The notes beneath the pieces were generated by a model. It did not search any database. It saw only the letters and a program-made list of their open reading frames with translations, and was not told the DNA's origin. The translations under genes were made by a program, and so were the position numbers. Below are positions 51,226-59,829 of a DNA stretch of 64,000 bases, one piece after another. Origin of the DNA: Oscillospiraceae bacterium (GTDB taxonomy: Bacteria > Bacillota > Clostridia > Oscillospirales > Ruminococcaceae); assembly GCA_017848055.1 (NCBI GenBank), contig JAGALZ010000006.1, positions 62,001 to 126,000 on the forward strand, given 5' to 3'. Position 1 is the stretch's first letter; each line of letters begins with the position of its first letter.

Positions 51226-51990
51226 ATGGCAATGCTTGAGGTAAAAAACCTTTCAAAGAGCTTCGGCAAGCTGGAGGTCTTGAAGGACATCTCCTTTTCG
51301 GTCGAAAAGGGTGACGTTGTTGCAATCATCGGCCCGTCAGGTTCGGGTAAGTCGACTCTCCTGAGATGTATAAATCAGCTCGAAAAGCCGACTTCGGGTA
51401 AGATAAGTGTCTGCTCGATGGATATGTTCACGACAGACGAGTCGGGAAAATCGGCTATGGCAAGTGCTAAGGTGCTTCGTGACATAAGACTGAAAATCGG
51501 GCTTGTGTTCCAGAATTTCAACCTTTTCCCGCACTTTTCCGTACTTCGCAACATAACAGAGGCACCGATGCGAGTTCTGAAGAAGCCGAAGGCTGAGGCG
51601 ACAAAGACAGCTATGGAGCTTCTCGAAAAGATGGGACTTTCTCAGAAGGCGGCTTCCTACCCCTGCGAGCTTTCGGGCGGACAGCAGCAGAGAGTTTCGA
51701 TTGCGAGGGCGCTCGCTCTGAATCCTGAAATTCTTTTCTTCGATGAGCCGACCTCCGCTCTCGACCCTGAGCTTACGGGCGAGATTTTAAAGGTTATAAA
51801 GCAGCTTGCGCAGGATGGCATGACGATGGTTATTGTTACTCACGAAATGGCGTTTGCAAGAGATGTTGCCGACCACGTTATCTTTATGGAGAACGGTGTT
51901 ATTGCTGAAGAGGGCGCTCCCGAGCAGCTCTTCGGTGAAAATGCAAGCGAGCGAACAAAGCAGTTCCTTCAGAGATACAACCAGGGATAA
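51226..51990 (+). CDS. Polar amino-acid ABC transporter ATPase (GlnQ type)
   Basis: 254 residues: Walker [11 protein letters not shown]-loop [11 protein letters not shown], signature [15 protein letters not shown], Walker [13 protein letters not shown], switch His [18 protein letters not shown] 51226 behind AAAGGAGG. Completes the importer with the permease and binding protein. Confidence 0.95.
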   Translation: MAMLEVKNLSKSFGKLEVLKDISFSVEKGDVVAIIGPSGSGKSTLLRCINQLEKPTSGKISVCSMDMFTTDESGKSAMASAKVLRDIRLKIGLVFQNFNLFPHFSVLRNITEAPMRVLKKPKAEATKTAMELLEKMGLSQKAASYPCELSGGQQQRVSIARALALNPEILFFDEPTSALDPELTGEILKVIKQLAQDGMTMVIVTHEMAFARDVADHVIFMENGVIAEEGAPEQLFGENASERTKQFLQRYNQG

Positions 51991-51995
51991 AAATC

Positions 51996-52033
51996 AAGTC
52001 CTTTGTAGCTTGTTTTCTACAAAGGACTTTTTT
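51996..52033 (+). terminator. Terminator of the amino-acid importer unit
   Basis: Perfect 13-bp stem AAGTCCTTTGTAG / CTACAAAGGACTT followed by T run. Confidence 0.9.
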
Positions 52034-52047
52034 ATGCCTATAATATT

Positions 52048-52671
52048 TTAGTCGTTGTCGGCGGACGCACTGACCTTCTTTTTCTGCCATGAATGCTTAT
52101 TACAATGCAGGCATTTCATATATCTTGTTCTGCCCATATGCGGTGCCCAGAGGACACTGCTGAAGGTCGGGATATATCTGTGTCTGCATTTTCTACACTC
52201 ATAGTAGCCTGCGGACTGCTCGATTTTCATAGCAAACATAAGACCCGTAAGTCCTACAACAAAGCCTGTAATGATAAGCACCGCTCTGAGCCAGTTTTCC
52301 ATTTCAAGAAACTTTGCTATAAAACAGAAGCCCAGCAGAAACAGCACTGAAATAATGGCTATTACCCATTCGAACATAAGGAGCTGCTTGTCTGCCTGCT
52401 CCTTTCCCCTTACCATCTCAATCATACTCTGTTCAGCCTTTTCCTTGTAGTTATCCATTGATACTACCTCCCCACATAATAAATCATTAACCGTAATTCC
52501 AAGCTCCTCGCAAAGAGGAAGCATTATAGATGAGTCGGGCATTGATTTTCCCGTCTCCCATTTGGACACCGCTCTGTCAGTTACCGAAAGCTTTTCAGCG
52601 AGCTGCATCTGCGTAAGTCCCTTTGCCTTTCGGCAGGATGATATGAATCTTCCGATTTTAATCTGGTCCAT
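52048..52671 (-). CDS. XRE-family regulator with two membrane helices and a zinc ribbon
   Basis: 207 residues: N-terminal helix-turn-helix (ISSCRKAKGLTQMQLAEKLS), two transmembrane helices (~100-145), and a C-terminal CxxC...CxxC ribbon (ECRKCRHRY, KCLHCNKH). The membrane-bound regulators of this kind probably sense envelope or redox state; the target is unknown. Behind GGAGGG, ATG. Next to a group of small membrane and zinc-ribbon genes (52.8-54.9 kb), which may be its targets. Confidence 0.82.
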   Translation of the reverse strand: MDQIKIGRFISSCRKAKGLTQMQLAEKLSVTDRAVSKWETGKSMPDSSIMLPLCEELGITVNDLLCGEVVSMDNYKEKAEQSMIEMVRGKEQADKQLLMFEWVIAIISVLFLLGFCFIAKFLEMENWLRAVLIITGFVVGLTGLMFAMKIEQSAGYYECRKCRHRYIPTFSSVLWAPHMGRTRYMKCLHCNKHSWQKKKVSASADND

Positions 52672-52799
52672 TGTTTTCCCTCCTTGATTTGAGTATAGCT
52701 CAGGTAAGCCTCAAAGTCTACACACCGGTGGTTGAATGTGGGGTATCAACTGTCGGTAGAGTTAATTTTACCCGAATAATCGCACTTTTTCAAATAAAC

Positions 52800-52828
52800 A
52801 AGGACACCGTACAAACAGCGGTGTCCTT
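52800..52828 (-). terminator. Terminator of the TM2-protein gene
   Basis: AAGGACACCG / CGGTGTCCTT stem just after the stop on the minus strand, with AT-rich flank. Confidence 0.8.
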
Positions 52829-52834
52829 AAAATT

Positions 52835-53275
52835 CTATTGAATTCTGACCTTATTCTTTACCTGGAAATTGTGGTCATTCGAGGTAAGAATGATAATTCC
52901 GTCAACAATTCCGAGGAAAGCCGAAATACCTGTTGTGCACAAAACAAGATACAAAACTCCCCAACCAATCTGTCCGAGATAAAACTTATGTATACCAAAA
53001 ATGCCGAGCAGAAGTGCGAGGATACCCGCAGCAACCTTGTTCTTTATCGGCCACGAAGGGTCAATTCCGTCACTCATCATCATAGCTGACTGCATATTCT
53101 GGTGATACATATTCTGCATAGGTGGCTGCTGGTACATTGGTGGTGGCGGCTGGATAAAAATCTGTGGCTGCTGAACCGGAGCCTGCTTTACCTCAAGTAC
53201 ATTTCCGCAGTATTCGCAGCAATTTGCACCCGGAGTAATCGGTGCGCCGCATTGTGAACAGGTCATGCCTGCCAT
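52835..53275 (-). CDS. TM2-domain membrane protein with N-terminal zinc ribbon
   Basis: 146 residues: zinc ribbon CSQCGAPITPGANCCEYCG, a Gln/Pro/Met-rich linker, then a TM2 domain of two helices (KVAAGILALLLGIFGIHKFYLG, turn, LYLVLCTTGISAFLGIVDGI). TM2 proteins are of unknown function. First gene 3' of a small membrane cluster. Confidence 0.85.
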   Translation of the reverse strand: MAGMTCSQCGAPITPGANCCEYCGNVLEVKQAPVQQPQIFIQPPPPMYQQPPMQNMYHQNMQSAMMMSDGIDPSWPIKNKVAAGILALLLGIFGIHKFYLGQIGWGVLYLVLCTTGISAFLGIVDGIIILTSNDHNFQVKNKVRIQ

Positions 53276-53311
53276 AAAATATCATTCCCTTTCAAGAGTA
53301 TTATATTCCTT

Positions 53312-53716
53312 TTAGTCGTTCTTGTGTCTTGAGCCGCTAAGGCAAATCGGAAGCACGATAAGACAGTAAACGAACAGGATAATAAGGCTTATGAGTGTGA
53401 ACCACATAGGACCCATATCCTTTACAGCAAGCAATGTGAACACAAGCTGGATTACTGTATAGAAGCCTGTTACTGTTGCAACAGCGGCGAAGGTAGCTGT
53501 TCCTACGGCCTTTCTGATTACAGAGCCGAGTCCGAACATAACACCTACGCAAATCATATTGATTATTTCAAAAACGAGTGCCGGCACACCTGCGTTGTAA
53601 TCGAGAACCTCAACGATTCCGATAAGCACAAACACGATAATTCCGATAAGGAACAGTGAAAGAAATCCGGATACAAGTGTTGTAGAGGCAGAGCCTGCAT
53701 TATTCTTATTTCTCAT
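53312..53716 (-). CDS. Small four-helix membrane protein
   Basis: 134 residues, nearly all hydrophobic helices, with a short basic end (SGSRHKND). I do not recognise a family. ATG 53716 overlaps the 3' end of the SPFH gene by a few bases, so the two are translated together. Confidence 0.65.
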   Translation of the reverse strand: MRNKNNAGSASTTLVSGFLSLFLIGIIVFVLIGIVEVLDYNAGVPALVFEIINMICVGVMFGLGSVIRKAVGTATFAAVATVTGFYTVIQLVFTLLAVKDMGPMWFTLISLIILFVYCLIVLPICLSGSRHKND

Positions 53717-53718
53717 GA

Positions 53719-54855
53719 TTATTCGCCAACCTTTCTTCCGCACTCGTTGCAGAACTTAGCACCTGCACGGATTGTTGCACCGCAAGCACATACAGAAGCG
53801 GTCAACGGCTTTCCGCAGTCGTTGCAGAACTTCGAGCCCTCGGGGTTTTCACCCTTACAGTTAGGGCAGATGACAACATTCGCCTGAGGCTTCATATTAG
53901 CGCCGCAGGAATTGCAGAACTTCGAGCCTTCGGGATTTGCGGCATGACAGGAAGGACAGTAAGCAGCTGTAGCTGACGGTACACCTGCGATATCGGGAAC
54001 ACCCTGAGCGAGTGCTGCGCCTGCGCCGAGGCCTACTCCGCCTGCTACCATTGCTCCTGCAAGTCCGCCGCCGTCATTATTTGCAGCGCCCTCGTAAACG
54101 TCGAAGGAACGCTTAACAGCATATCTTGAGTCGCCCATGATATCGAATGCAGCCTTATCCTCGAGGATTGAGTTAATCTTCTCAAAGTCCTCGTCAGGGA
54201 AGTTTATAGACTTGACATAGAAGTTTACAATCTTGAAGCCGTACTTCTCAAACTCAGGAGCAAGTGTAGCGCCGAGCTTTTCGGAAATCTCATCAAGCTG
54301 CGGTGCGATTTCAAGTGCGGAAATCTTATCGTTGATGATAATGTCAGCGATATCAGACTTTACCTTAGCTACCAAAACGCCACGGTAGAAATCGAGAACC
54401 TTATCAAACTTTACGATATCACTTGCGTTCATAGAACCGATGATATTTGTAAAGAACTCCTTGCAGTTTGCAATCTTAAGACCCATCTGACCGAAGGCTC
54501 TGATTCGCAGTCTTACGAGGTACTTAGGGTCGATAAGCTGGATAGGGTCTGATGTTCCCCAGCGGATATCGAGCTTAGAAGCTGTATTTATGTAGTAGAT
54601 TTCAGCTGTGAAAGGTGTCTTTCCGCCGAAAGGAATATTAACAAGTGTATTCAGGATAGGGAGATTGCCTGTTGAAAGTGTATATGTGCCCGGAGCGAAG
54701 ATATCGCAGACTCTTCCGCCCTTTACAAAGATAGCAACCTGGCCTTCACCTACGATAAGCTGTGTTCCTGTAACAAGCTTATCTGTCGGGTGCTTATAGA
54801 TGACCCAGTCACGGGAAGCTATACCATCAAATTTTACTCTATCAATAATAGCCAA
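53719..54855 (-). CDS. SPFH/YdjI-like protein with C-terminal zinc ribbons
   Basis: 378 residues. An SPFH-type domain (~20-250) with KLVTGTQLIVGEGQVAIFVK is followed by a Gly/Ala-rich stretch and three zinc ribbons (CPSCHAANPEGSKFCNSCG, CPNCKGENPEGSKFCNDCG, CACGATIRAGAKFCNECG). This matches virion-core-like YdjI proteins, which in Bacillus subtilis recruit PspA to the membrane. Start at TTG 54855 (AGGAGG 8 nt upstream). Linked with the small membrane protein and the TM2 protein. Confidence 0.85.
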   Translation of the reverse strand: MAIIDRVKFDGIASRDWVIYKHPTDKLVTGTQLIVGEGQVAIFVKGGRVCDIFAPGTYTLSTGNLPILNTLVNIPFGGKTPFTAEIYYINTASKLDIRWGTSDPIQLIDPKYLVRLRIRAFGQMGLKIANCKEFFTNIIGSMNASDIVKFDKVLDFYRGVLVAKVKSDIADIIINDKISALEIAPQLDEISEKLGATLAPEFEKYGFKIVNFYVKSINFPDEDFEKINSILEDKAAFDIMGDSRYAVKRSFDVYEGAANNDGGGLAGAMVAGGVGLGAGAALAQGVPDIAGVPSATAAYCPSCHAANPEGSKFCNSCGANMKPQANVVICPNCKGENPEGSKFCNDCGKPLTASVCACGATIRAGAKFCNECGRKVGE

Positions 54856-54946
54856 TTTCAATTCCTCCTATAATTTTGTATTGTCATTATATCACATCAC
54901 CGCAGCGATGTCAATAACATTTACATAAATTTATTGTTTCGCAACA

Positions 54947-56530
54947 TTACTGCATATAGTTGTACACATTATTCTTATGCAACATATACTCAATTGAGTC
55001 AATGAGTGCGGTCATGGAAGCACTGATAATGTCTTCCGAGGCACCCGTAGTAGTCCAGGAATGACCGCCGTCTGAGGATTCTATGAGTACCCTTGTTATA
55101 GCGGCAGTTGAAGCGCCTGAATCTATAACTCTTACCTTATAGTCAACAAGCTTCATCTTGCTGAGTATCGGGTAGAACACCTCGAGGGCTTTTCTTACCG
55201 CCTTGTCGATAGCGTTAACAGGACCTTGTCCTTCGTCGGCTGTAATTTCGTATCTGTCGCCGACCTTGACCTTGACCATTGCGTTTGCGGGAGAGTTTAC
55301 TCCACCCGTCTGCGACTCTATAAGCTTATAGTCCTCGATTTCGAAAAACGGAGTGAACATTTTAAGCTCTCTTAGAACCATAAGCTCAAAGCTTGCGTGT
55401 GCGGCTTCAAAGACATAACCACGACGTTCAAGCTCCTTGAGTCTTGCCATAACCGCTGTCGCCTCGTCGCTGTTCTTCTCAAGCTTAATTCCGAAGTGGC
55501 TAATCTTCTCTATAAGCGACTGTCTTCCTGCAAGCTCTGAAAGCACGATACTGCGTCTGTTTCCTACAAGCTCCGGATTTATGTGCTCAAAGCTTTCCCT
55601 TGCCTTCAGAACGCCGTCGGCATGCATTCCTGCTTTATGTGAAAACGCACCCGAGCCTACATACGGCAAAAAGCCCGGCAGTTTCACGTTGCAGGTTTCG
55701 GCAGAAAAGAGTGCCATATCCGTAAGCTTTCCTACGTTCTCCTGAGGAACGAGGCTATAACCGCCCTTGAGCTGGAGATTTCCGATGAGTGTTGAGAGAT
55801 TTGCATTTCCGCATCTCTCGCCTATTCCTATAAAAGTACCCTGGATGTGTGCCGCACCGCCTTCGACTGCCGCCATACTGTTTGCAACGGCAAGTCCGCA
55901 GTCATCGTGGCAATGTATACCCAGAATCACGCTGTCGGGAATTGATTCCTTTGCGGCTTCGGTTGCAATCTTTACAAAATCGGGGAAAGCGCCGCCGTTT
56001 GTATCGCAGAGGACAACCGCATAGGCTCCTGCCGAGGCAGCCGCCTTGATTGTAGCGATTGCATAATCGGGATTCTGCTTCATGCCGTCAAAGAAATGCT
56101 CTGCATCAAAGAGAACCTTTCTTCCCTTGCTTGTGAGGAAGGAAACGCTGTCGCTAATCATACGAAGGTTTTCCTCGGGTGTTGTTTCTAAAATCTTCTC
56201 GACGTGCATTGCCGAGCTTTTTCCGAAAATACTTACATACTCACAGCTTGTATCCAGAAGTGCTGCAAGCGAGGCATCCTGCGAAGCATCGGCACCCTTT
56301 CGGCAGGTTGAACCGAACGGAACAAGCTTTGCGCCCTTCAAATCGAGCCTTAATGCTGCATCGAAGAACTCTGTGTCCTTCGGATTTGAGAAAGGATTTC
56401 CCGCTTCGATAAAGTCGATACCGAATGATGCGAGCGCCTTTGCCATATTTATTTTGTCTTCAACCGAAAAGCTTATATTCTGCGACTGTGCTCCGTCACG
56501 CAGGGTAGAATCAAGCAACTGAATTTTCAT
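54947..56530 (-). CDS. cimA: Citramalate synthase
   Basis: 527 residues: HMG-CoA-lyase-type TIM barrel with LLDSTLRDGAQSQNISFS, GIHCHDDCGLAVANS (metal His), and a C-terminal LeuA dimer/regulatory domain with TGGVNSPANAMVKVKVGDRY. CimA condenses pyruvate and acetyl-CoA to (R)-citramalate and opens a threonine-independent isoleucine pathway. RBS AAGGGGTAC before ATG. It stands alone, without leuCD nearby. Confidence 0.92.
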   Translation of the reverse strand: MKIQLLDSTLRDGAQSQNISFSVEDKINMAKALASFGIDFIEAGNPFSNPKDTEFFDAALRLDLKGAKLVPFGSTCRKGADASQDASLAALLDTSCEYVSIFGKSSAMHVEKILETTPEENLRMISDSVSFLTSKGRKVLFDAEHFFDGMKQNPDYAIATIKAAASAGAYAVVLCDTNGGAFPDFVKIATEAAKESIPDSVILGIHCHDDCGLAVANSMAAVEGGAAHIQGTFIGIGERCGNANLSTLIGNLQLKGGYSLVPQENVGKLTDMALFSAETCNVKLPGFLPYVGSGAFSHKAGMHADGVLKARESFEHINPELVGNRRSIVLSELAGRQSLIEKISHFGIKLEKNSDEATAVMARLKELERRGYVFEAAHASFELMVLRELKMFTPFFEIEDYKLIESQTGGVNSPANAMVKVKVGDRYEITADEGQGPVNAIDKAVRKALEVFYPILSKMKLVDYKVRVIDSGASTAAITRVLIESSDGGHSWTTTGASEDIISASMTALIDSIEYMLHKNNVYNYMQ

Positions 56531-56553
56531 ATATGTACCCCTTAAATTATCTG

Positions 56554-57444
56554 CTATCTCTTTCTTCTAGTGTTTGATGAGCTTCTTCTTTGTGATGATG
56601 AACGGGATGAGCCGGAGCGTGACCTTGAAGATGAGGAACGCTTTCTGCCGCTTCCCTTTTTACTGCCCGAATTGCCCGATGTAAGCAGCAATACAACAAT
56701 TAATACTGCACCTATTATCAATAGTATTGTAGTGATTGCGCCTTTATCGAGCTTGGACTCCTCTTCCTTGTCAGCCTTTGAGGAACTGTCAGAGGAAGGC
56801 TTCTTTTGGGTAGTTGTTGTCTGCTCGCCGTCTGCCTGCGACTCATTTCCGCCGACGTTTTCGTTCTGAGCAGAGATAGTCGTTGTTGTGGTTGTTGTAG
56901 TGGTTGTCGGCTGAGTAGTAGTTGTTGTAGTCGAGGACTCAGACGAGCTTATCTCCGACGAAACCGACTCTGACGGCGTTGTCTGGGAAGGCGTTGTGGT
57001 TGCTGTATCCGTAATCTCAACAGTAACCGCCGAAACAGGCTTTCCCATAAGGTCGCCGAGGTCGTTATATATAAGAGTAGATGTCATAAGCAGCTGTGTA
57101 GAGCCTTTTGAAACTGCCTTGAAGGTAAGGTCGAAGGAAACAGTCTTTCCGACCTCATCGGGCCAGCCGTTTAAGATACAGAGACCGCCGCCGCCGTTTG
57201 CAAAATCGCCAGACACGAACTCTATTACGTCGCTGTTATACTCGATGTTGGACTTTACCGAACCGATATCCTCACTTGAGGTAAAGGTCAGCGTAACTTT
57301 AAATTCGTCGCCCGGCTTTACCTGCGAAGGGACACCGATTGATGCACTTTCGTTTGCCGCGAATGACGTTATCGCTGTCACAGCGAGCACTATGCAGGTC
57401 ACCATTACACCGATTGCATATTTTAAAAGTCGTCTTTTTCTCAT
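56554..57444 (-). CDS. Cohesin-like domain protein with membrane anchor and RS-rich tail
   Basis: 296 residues: signal peptide (~1-30), a beta-sandwich domain ~33-145 with VKPGDEFKVTLTFTSS, YNSDVIEFVSGDF and GKTVSFDLTFKAVSKG that resembles cohesins, a Ser/Thr-rich linker with about ten consecutive Thr, a transmembrane helix (~235-255) and a tail of about 35 residues almost only Ser, Arg and Lys. Cohesins bind dockerins in cellulosomes; I see no dockerin in this window. The basic tail would be cytoplasmic. The cohesin match is from pattern only and needs a profile search. Confidence 0.7.
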   Translation of the reverse strand: MRKRRLLKYAIGVMVTCIVLAVTAITSFAANESASIGVPSQVKPGDEFKVTLTFTSSEDIGSVKSNIEYNSDVIEFVSGDFANGGGGLCILNGWPDEVGKTVSFDLTFKAVSKGSTQLLMTSTLIYNDLGDLMGKPVSAVTVEITDTATTTPSQTTPSESVSSEISSSESSTTTTTTQPTTTTTTTTTTISAQNENVGGNESQADGEQTTTTQKKPSSDSSSKADKEEESKLDKGAITTILLIIGAVLIVVLLLTSGNSGSKKGSGRKRSSSSRSRSGSSRSSSQRRSSSNTRRKR

Positions 57445-57665
57445 TTTGTTCTCCTCGGATTTCTATCTTAAATGTCATAATTTGTCGAATCTCAACAAAT
57501 TAAACGGCTGACAAATTGCAAAGATATCGTTTTCTGTAGAAATGGGGTTGCGTTCATAAATTATTCACCAAATCAACGGACAGGTGATATATAATAATTA
57601 AGTCGAATGGGTGGCTCCAGTAGGGGCTGCTTTTTTTTACCCATTTTAGCTTATAGCTACAAACG

Positions 57666-58574
57666 CTATTTTAAATCCTCGAGAAGCTTATCGATAAGCT
57701 CGAGTGCCTCGTCGCAGGTGTCTTCCATTTCTTCGGCACTTGCATTAAGAGTTTTTACAGGCTCTCTTACCTTAAGAACCATATCTGTCGGCATCTGCAG
57801 CCAGTTCAGCGACTCCTTTAAGAGCTTGCTGTTGAGCAGCACTCCCTTGTCGGAAACATATTCATTTTCGGGATAACGCTCGGTTAAATCCTGGAAAGTT
57901 ACATTTTCGACGCTGTACGAGCTCTTGTTGTCTGTCAGGATAAGCACTGTATGTGCAGACTGAAGTGTGGAATAAAGCTTTGTTGCGTAGTTCTGTGCGT
58001 TGGTGTCAGTAGATGACGGGTCCATCGGGACATGAAGCACCTGGACATATACCTCGCCGTCACCGTTCAAGTCGGTAGCGTATTTCTCAAAGTAATCCTC
58101 GACTTTTCCGAGTCGTTGGAAAAGTCCATTGTCAACGACAGAAATAATAGTAATATCGGGGTCGACCTTTGTCACAAGGTCGTAAATCATATAGCCGCCG
58201 AAGCCTATAGCTACAACCGCTACGATAAGCTGGATTTTATAGTGGTACCAGAAGTTTTCGACCCTCTTCCAGAAGGACATTTTCGCAGCAGGCTCCGATT
58301 CATCGGCTTGCTCCTCGTCATCGGTTTCCTCTTCGGAAACGATGCCCTGCTTTTTCTGCAAAAGCGCTATCTTCTCACGTCTGAGCTTTTCTTCGTGAGC
58401 TTTTCTTTCGTCAATCTCACGCTGCTTTTCACGCTCAAGATGCTCCTGATAGTCAGCCTCGGCATCCATTGTGCGGCGGGCATATTCCTCTTCGTACTGT
58501 GCGTCCTCTTCCGGTACGAGAGAACGGTCATCTGATGGTGCGGTGTCTATTGTAAGTCTTTTTTTCTTGGACAT
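57666..58574 (-). CDS. Single-pass membrane protein with long coiled-coil N-terminus
   Basis: 302 residues: ~1-115 charged helix rich in Glu/Arg/Lys (EREKQREIDERKAHEEKLRR), one transmembrane helix (~125-150, IQLIVAVVAIGFGGYMIYDL) and an extracellular domain of about 150 residues (VDPDITIISVVDNGLFQRL, HTVLILTDNKS). I do not recognise the family. TGAGG before ATG. Confidence 0.6.
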   Translation of the reverse strand: MSKKKRLTIDTAPSDDRSLVPEEDAQYEEEYARRTMDAEADYQEHLEREKQREIDERKAHEEKLRREKIALLQKKQGIVSEEETDDEEQADESEPAAKMSFWKRVENFWYHYKIQLIVAVVAIGFGGYMIYDLVTKVDPDITIISVVDNGLFQRLGKVEDYFEKYATDLNGDGEVYVQVLHVPMDPSSTDTNAQNYATKLYSTLQSAHTVLILTDNKSSYSVENVTFQDLTERYPENEYVSDKGVLLNSKLLKESLNWLQMPTDMVLKVREPVKTLNASAEEMEDTCDEALELIDKLLEDLK

Positions 58575-58701
58575 TTTGCTTTTACCTCATAAATTAAGAA
58601 TATATATAATTTATTATACTACACATATATGAATTTTTTGTTAACAAAACCGCTCCTTTGGGGTGTTTTTATGATAAAACGTTGAAAAATCGGAGGATAC
58701 T

Positions 58702-59097
58702 ATGAAAGAAATTATTATCTCAACAAGCTGCAAAACCGAGTGGGTTGCAACAGAAGACAAGCTCGCCTGTACAGTGGGAAGCGGAAAGGCAAGAGTTTTC
58801 GCAACACCGATGCTCTGCGCACTCATGGAAAATGCCGCTATGAACTGCATCGAAAGCTTCCTTGAAGGCGACGAAACAACCGTCGGAACATATATCGCAA
58901 TCGACCACACAAGCGCAACACCGTGCGGTATGAAGGTGTGGGCAGAGGCAACAGTTACCGCTGTCAACGGAAGAGAGATTTGCTTTGAAGTGAAGGCATA
59001 CGATGAGTGCGGCGAAATTGGCAAGGCTGAGCACAAGAGATTTGTGGTGTATGCACAGAAATTCCAGCAGAAGGCAGATTCCAAAGGAAAGAACTGA
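58702..59097 (+). CDS. Hotdog-fold thioesterase, FlK-like
   Basis: 131 residues with the fluoroacetyl-CoA thioesterase-like layout: VFATPMLCALMENAAMNCIE (helix with catalytic Thr/Glu positions), GTYIAIDHTSATPCGMKVWA (His region) and CGEIGKAEHKRFVV. FlK homologues hydrolyse acyl-CoA; the substrate here is unknown. GGAGGATACT before ATG. Confidence 0.87.
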   Translation: MKEIIISTSCKTEWVATEDKLACTVGSGKARVFATPMLCALMENAAMNCIESFLEGDETTVGTYIAIDHTSATPCGMKVWAEATVTAVNGREICFEVKAYDECGEIGKAEHKRFVVYAQKFQQKADSKGKN

Positions 59098-59114
59098 TAA
59101 AATTTAAAAAAGTC

Positions 59115-59143
59115 TTGACAGTCAAGACCCTTTGTGGTATAAT
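59115..59143 (+). promoter_or_regulatory. Consensus sigma-A promoter of the tRNA-Ser pair
   Basis: TTGACA, 17 nt, TATAAT, 31 nt before tRNA-Ser(UGA). Confidence 0.9.
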
Positions 59144-59173
59144 ATACAAGTCGCTAAGATAAGCGGCTTGCGT

Positions 59174-59262
59174 GGACAGGTGTCCGAGTGGTTTAAGGAG
59201 CTGGTCTTGAAAACCAGTGATACGGAAACGTACCGTGGGTTCGAATCCCACCCTGTCCGCCA
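59174..59262 (+). tRNA. tRNA-Ser, anticodon UGA
   Basis: Acceptor GGACAGG pairs with CCTGTCC, discriminator G, encoded CCA. Anticodon loop CTTGAAA in the CTGGT/ACCAG stem gives UGA. A long variable arm (TACGGAAACGTA region) and GTTCGAATC T loop are as expected for Ser. Confidence 0.97.
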
Positions 59263-59277
59263 TTTTTATATTTTTTT

Positions 59278-59367
59278 GCGGATTTACCCAAGTGGTGAAG
59301 GGGCTCCCCTGCTAAGGGAGTAGGTCGTGAAAACGGCGCGAGAGTTCAAATCTCTCAATCCGCGCCA
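59278..59367 (+). tRNA. tRNA-Ser, anticodon GCU
   Basis: Acceptor GCGGATT pairs with AATCCGC, discriminator G, encoded CCA. Anticodon loop CTGCTAA within CTCCC/GGGAG gives GCU. The long variable arm is present. It lies 15 nt after the first tRNA-Ser and ends in the terminator below. Confidence 0.97.
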
Positions 59368-59419
59368 ATAAAAGCAGTAAGGCTTTGTGTCTTACTGCTT
59401 TTGTTGTTTTGGAGTGAAA
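59345..59419 (+). repeat. 75-bp direct repeat, copy 1 (tRNA-Ser 3' end plus terminator)
   Basis: The segment from the T loop of tRNA-Ser(GCU) through its terminator is repeated exactly 170 nt downstream (59515-59589). Confidence 0.93.
59370..59405 (+). terminator. Terminator of the tRNA-Ser pair
   Basis: AAAGCAGTAAG / CTTACTGCTTT hairpin followed by TTGTTGTTTT. The same sequence recurs at 59540-59575. Confidence 0.88.
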
Positions 59420-59514
59420 GTAGTCTGAAATCCGAAAAGTTTTTCGTTCGAGGCAACCGAGAATGGAAAAACTTTCGGCGATTTGGAGCAAAGCGACAAA
59501 CTCGCCTCGGGAGC

Positions 59515-59589
59515 TTCAAATCTCTCAATCCGCGCCAATAAAAGCAGTAAGGCTTTGTGTCTTACTGCTTTTGTTGTTTTGGAGTGAAA
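59515..59589 (+). repeat. 75-bp direct repeat, copy 2
   Basis: Identical to 59345-59419. It carries the last 23 nt of the tRNA, including CCA, with no tRNA 5' part. The 95-bp spacer contains an imperfect inverted repeat CCGAAAAGTTTTTC / GGAAAAACTTTCGG. Confidence 0.93.
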
Positions 59590-59607
59590 CAGATTATTAT
59601 GTGTCTA

Positions 59608-59812
59608 TTGAGGAAAACCCTTTTGAAAAAGGGCTTTTCCTCAAACTCCTTTCCTAAAACTTTTATAATAAAAATTCAGCCCCATAGGGTAGATATCACT
59701 TGACTGAAAATCAAATCAGTTCTTATGGTACATACCCTATGGGGCTGAAATCATAATAAAAGTCTTTGTAAGGGGGTTCGGGGGAGAAACTTTCTTCAGA
59801 AAGGTTTCCCCC
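59608..59812 (+). repeat. 204-bp three-hairpin intergenic repeat, copy E
   Basis: Same orientation as A and B. Central stem TTCAGCCCCATAGGGTA / TACCCTATGGGGCTGAA, loop like C and D. It lies 3' of the ABC exporter operon. Confidence 0.9.
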
Positions 59813-59829
59813 GATAAACAACATAATAA

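Noticed and set aside
57595..57660. Structured RNA at the AATGGGT/ACCCATT palindrome
   Set aside because: Stem of 7 bp with long loop and a T run; more likely a terminator of the upstream minus-strand region, too weak to list.
59420..59514. Gene or small mobile element between the 75-bp repeats
   Set aside because: Only 95 bp with an imperfect inverted repeat; no coding frame of note.
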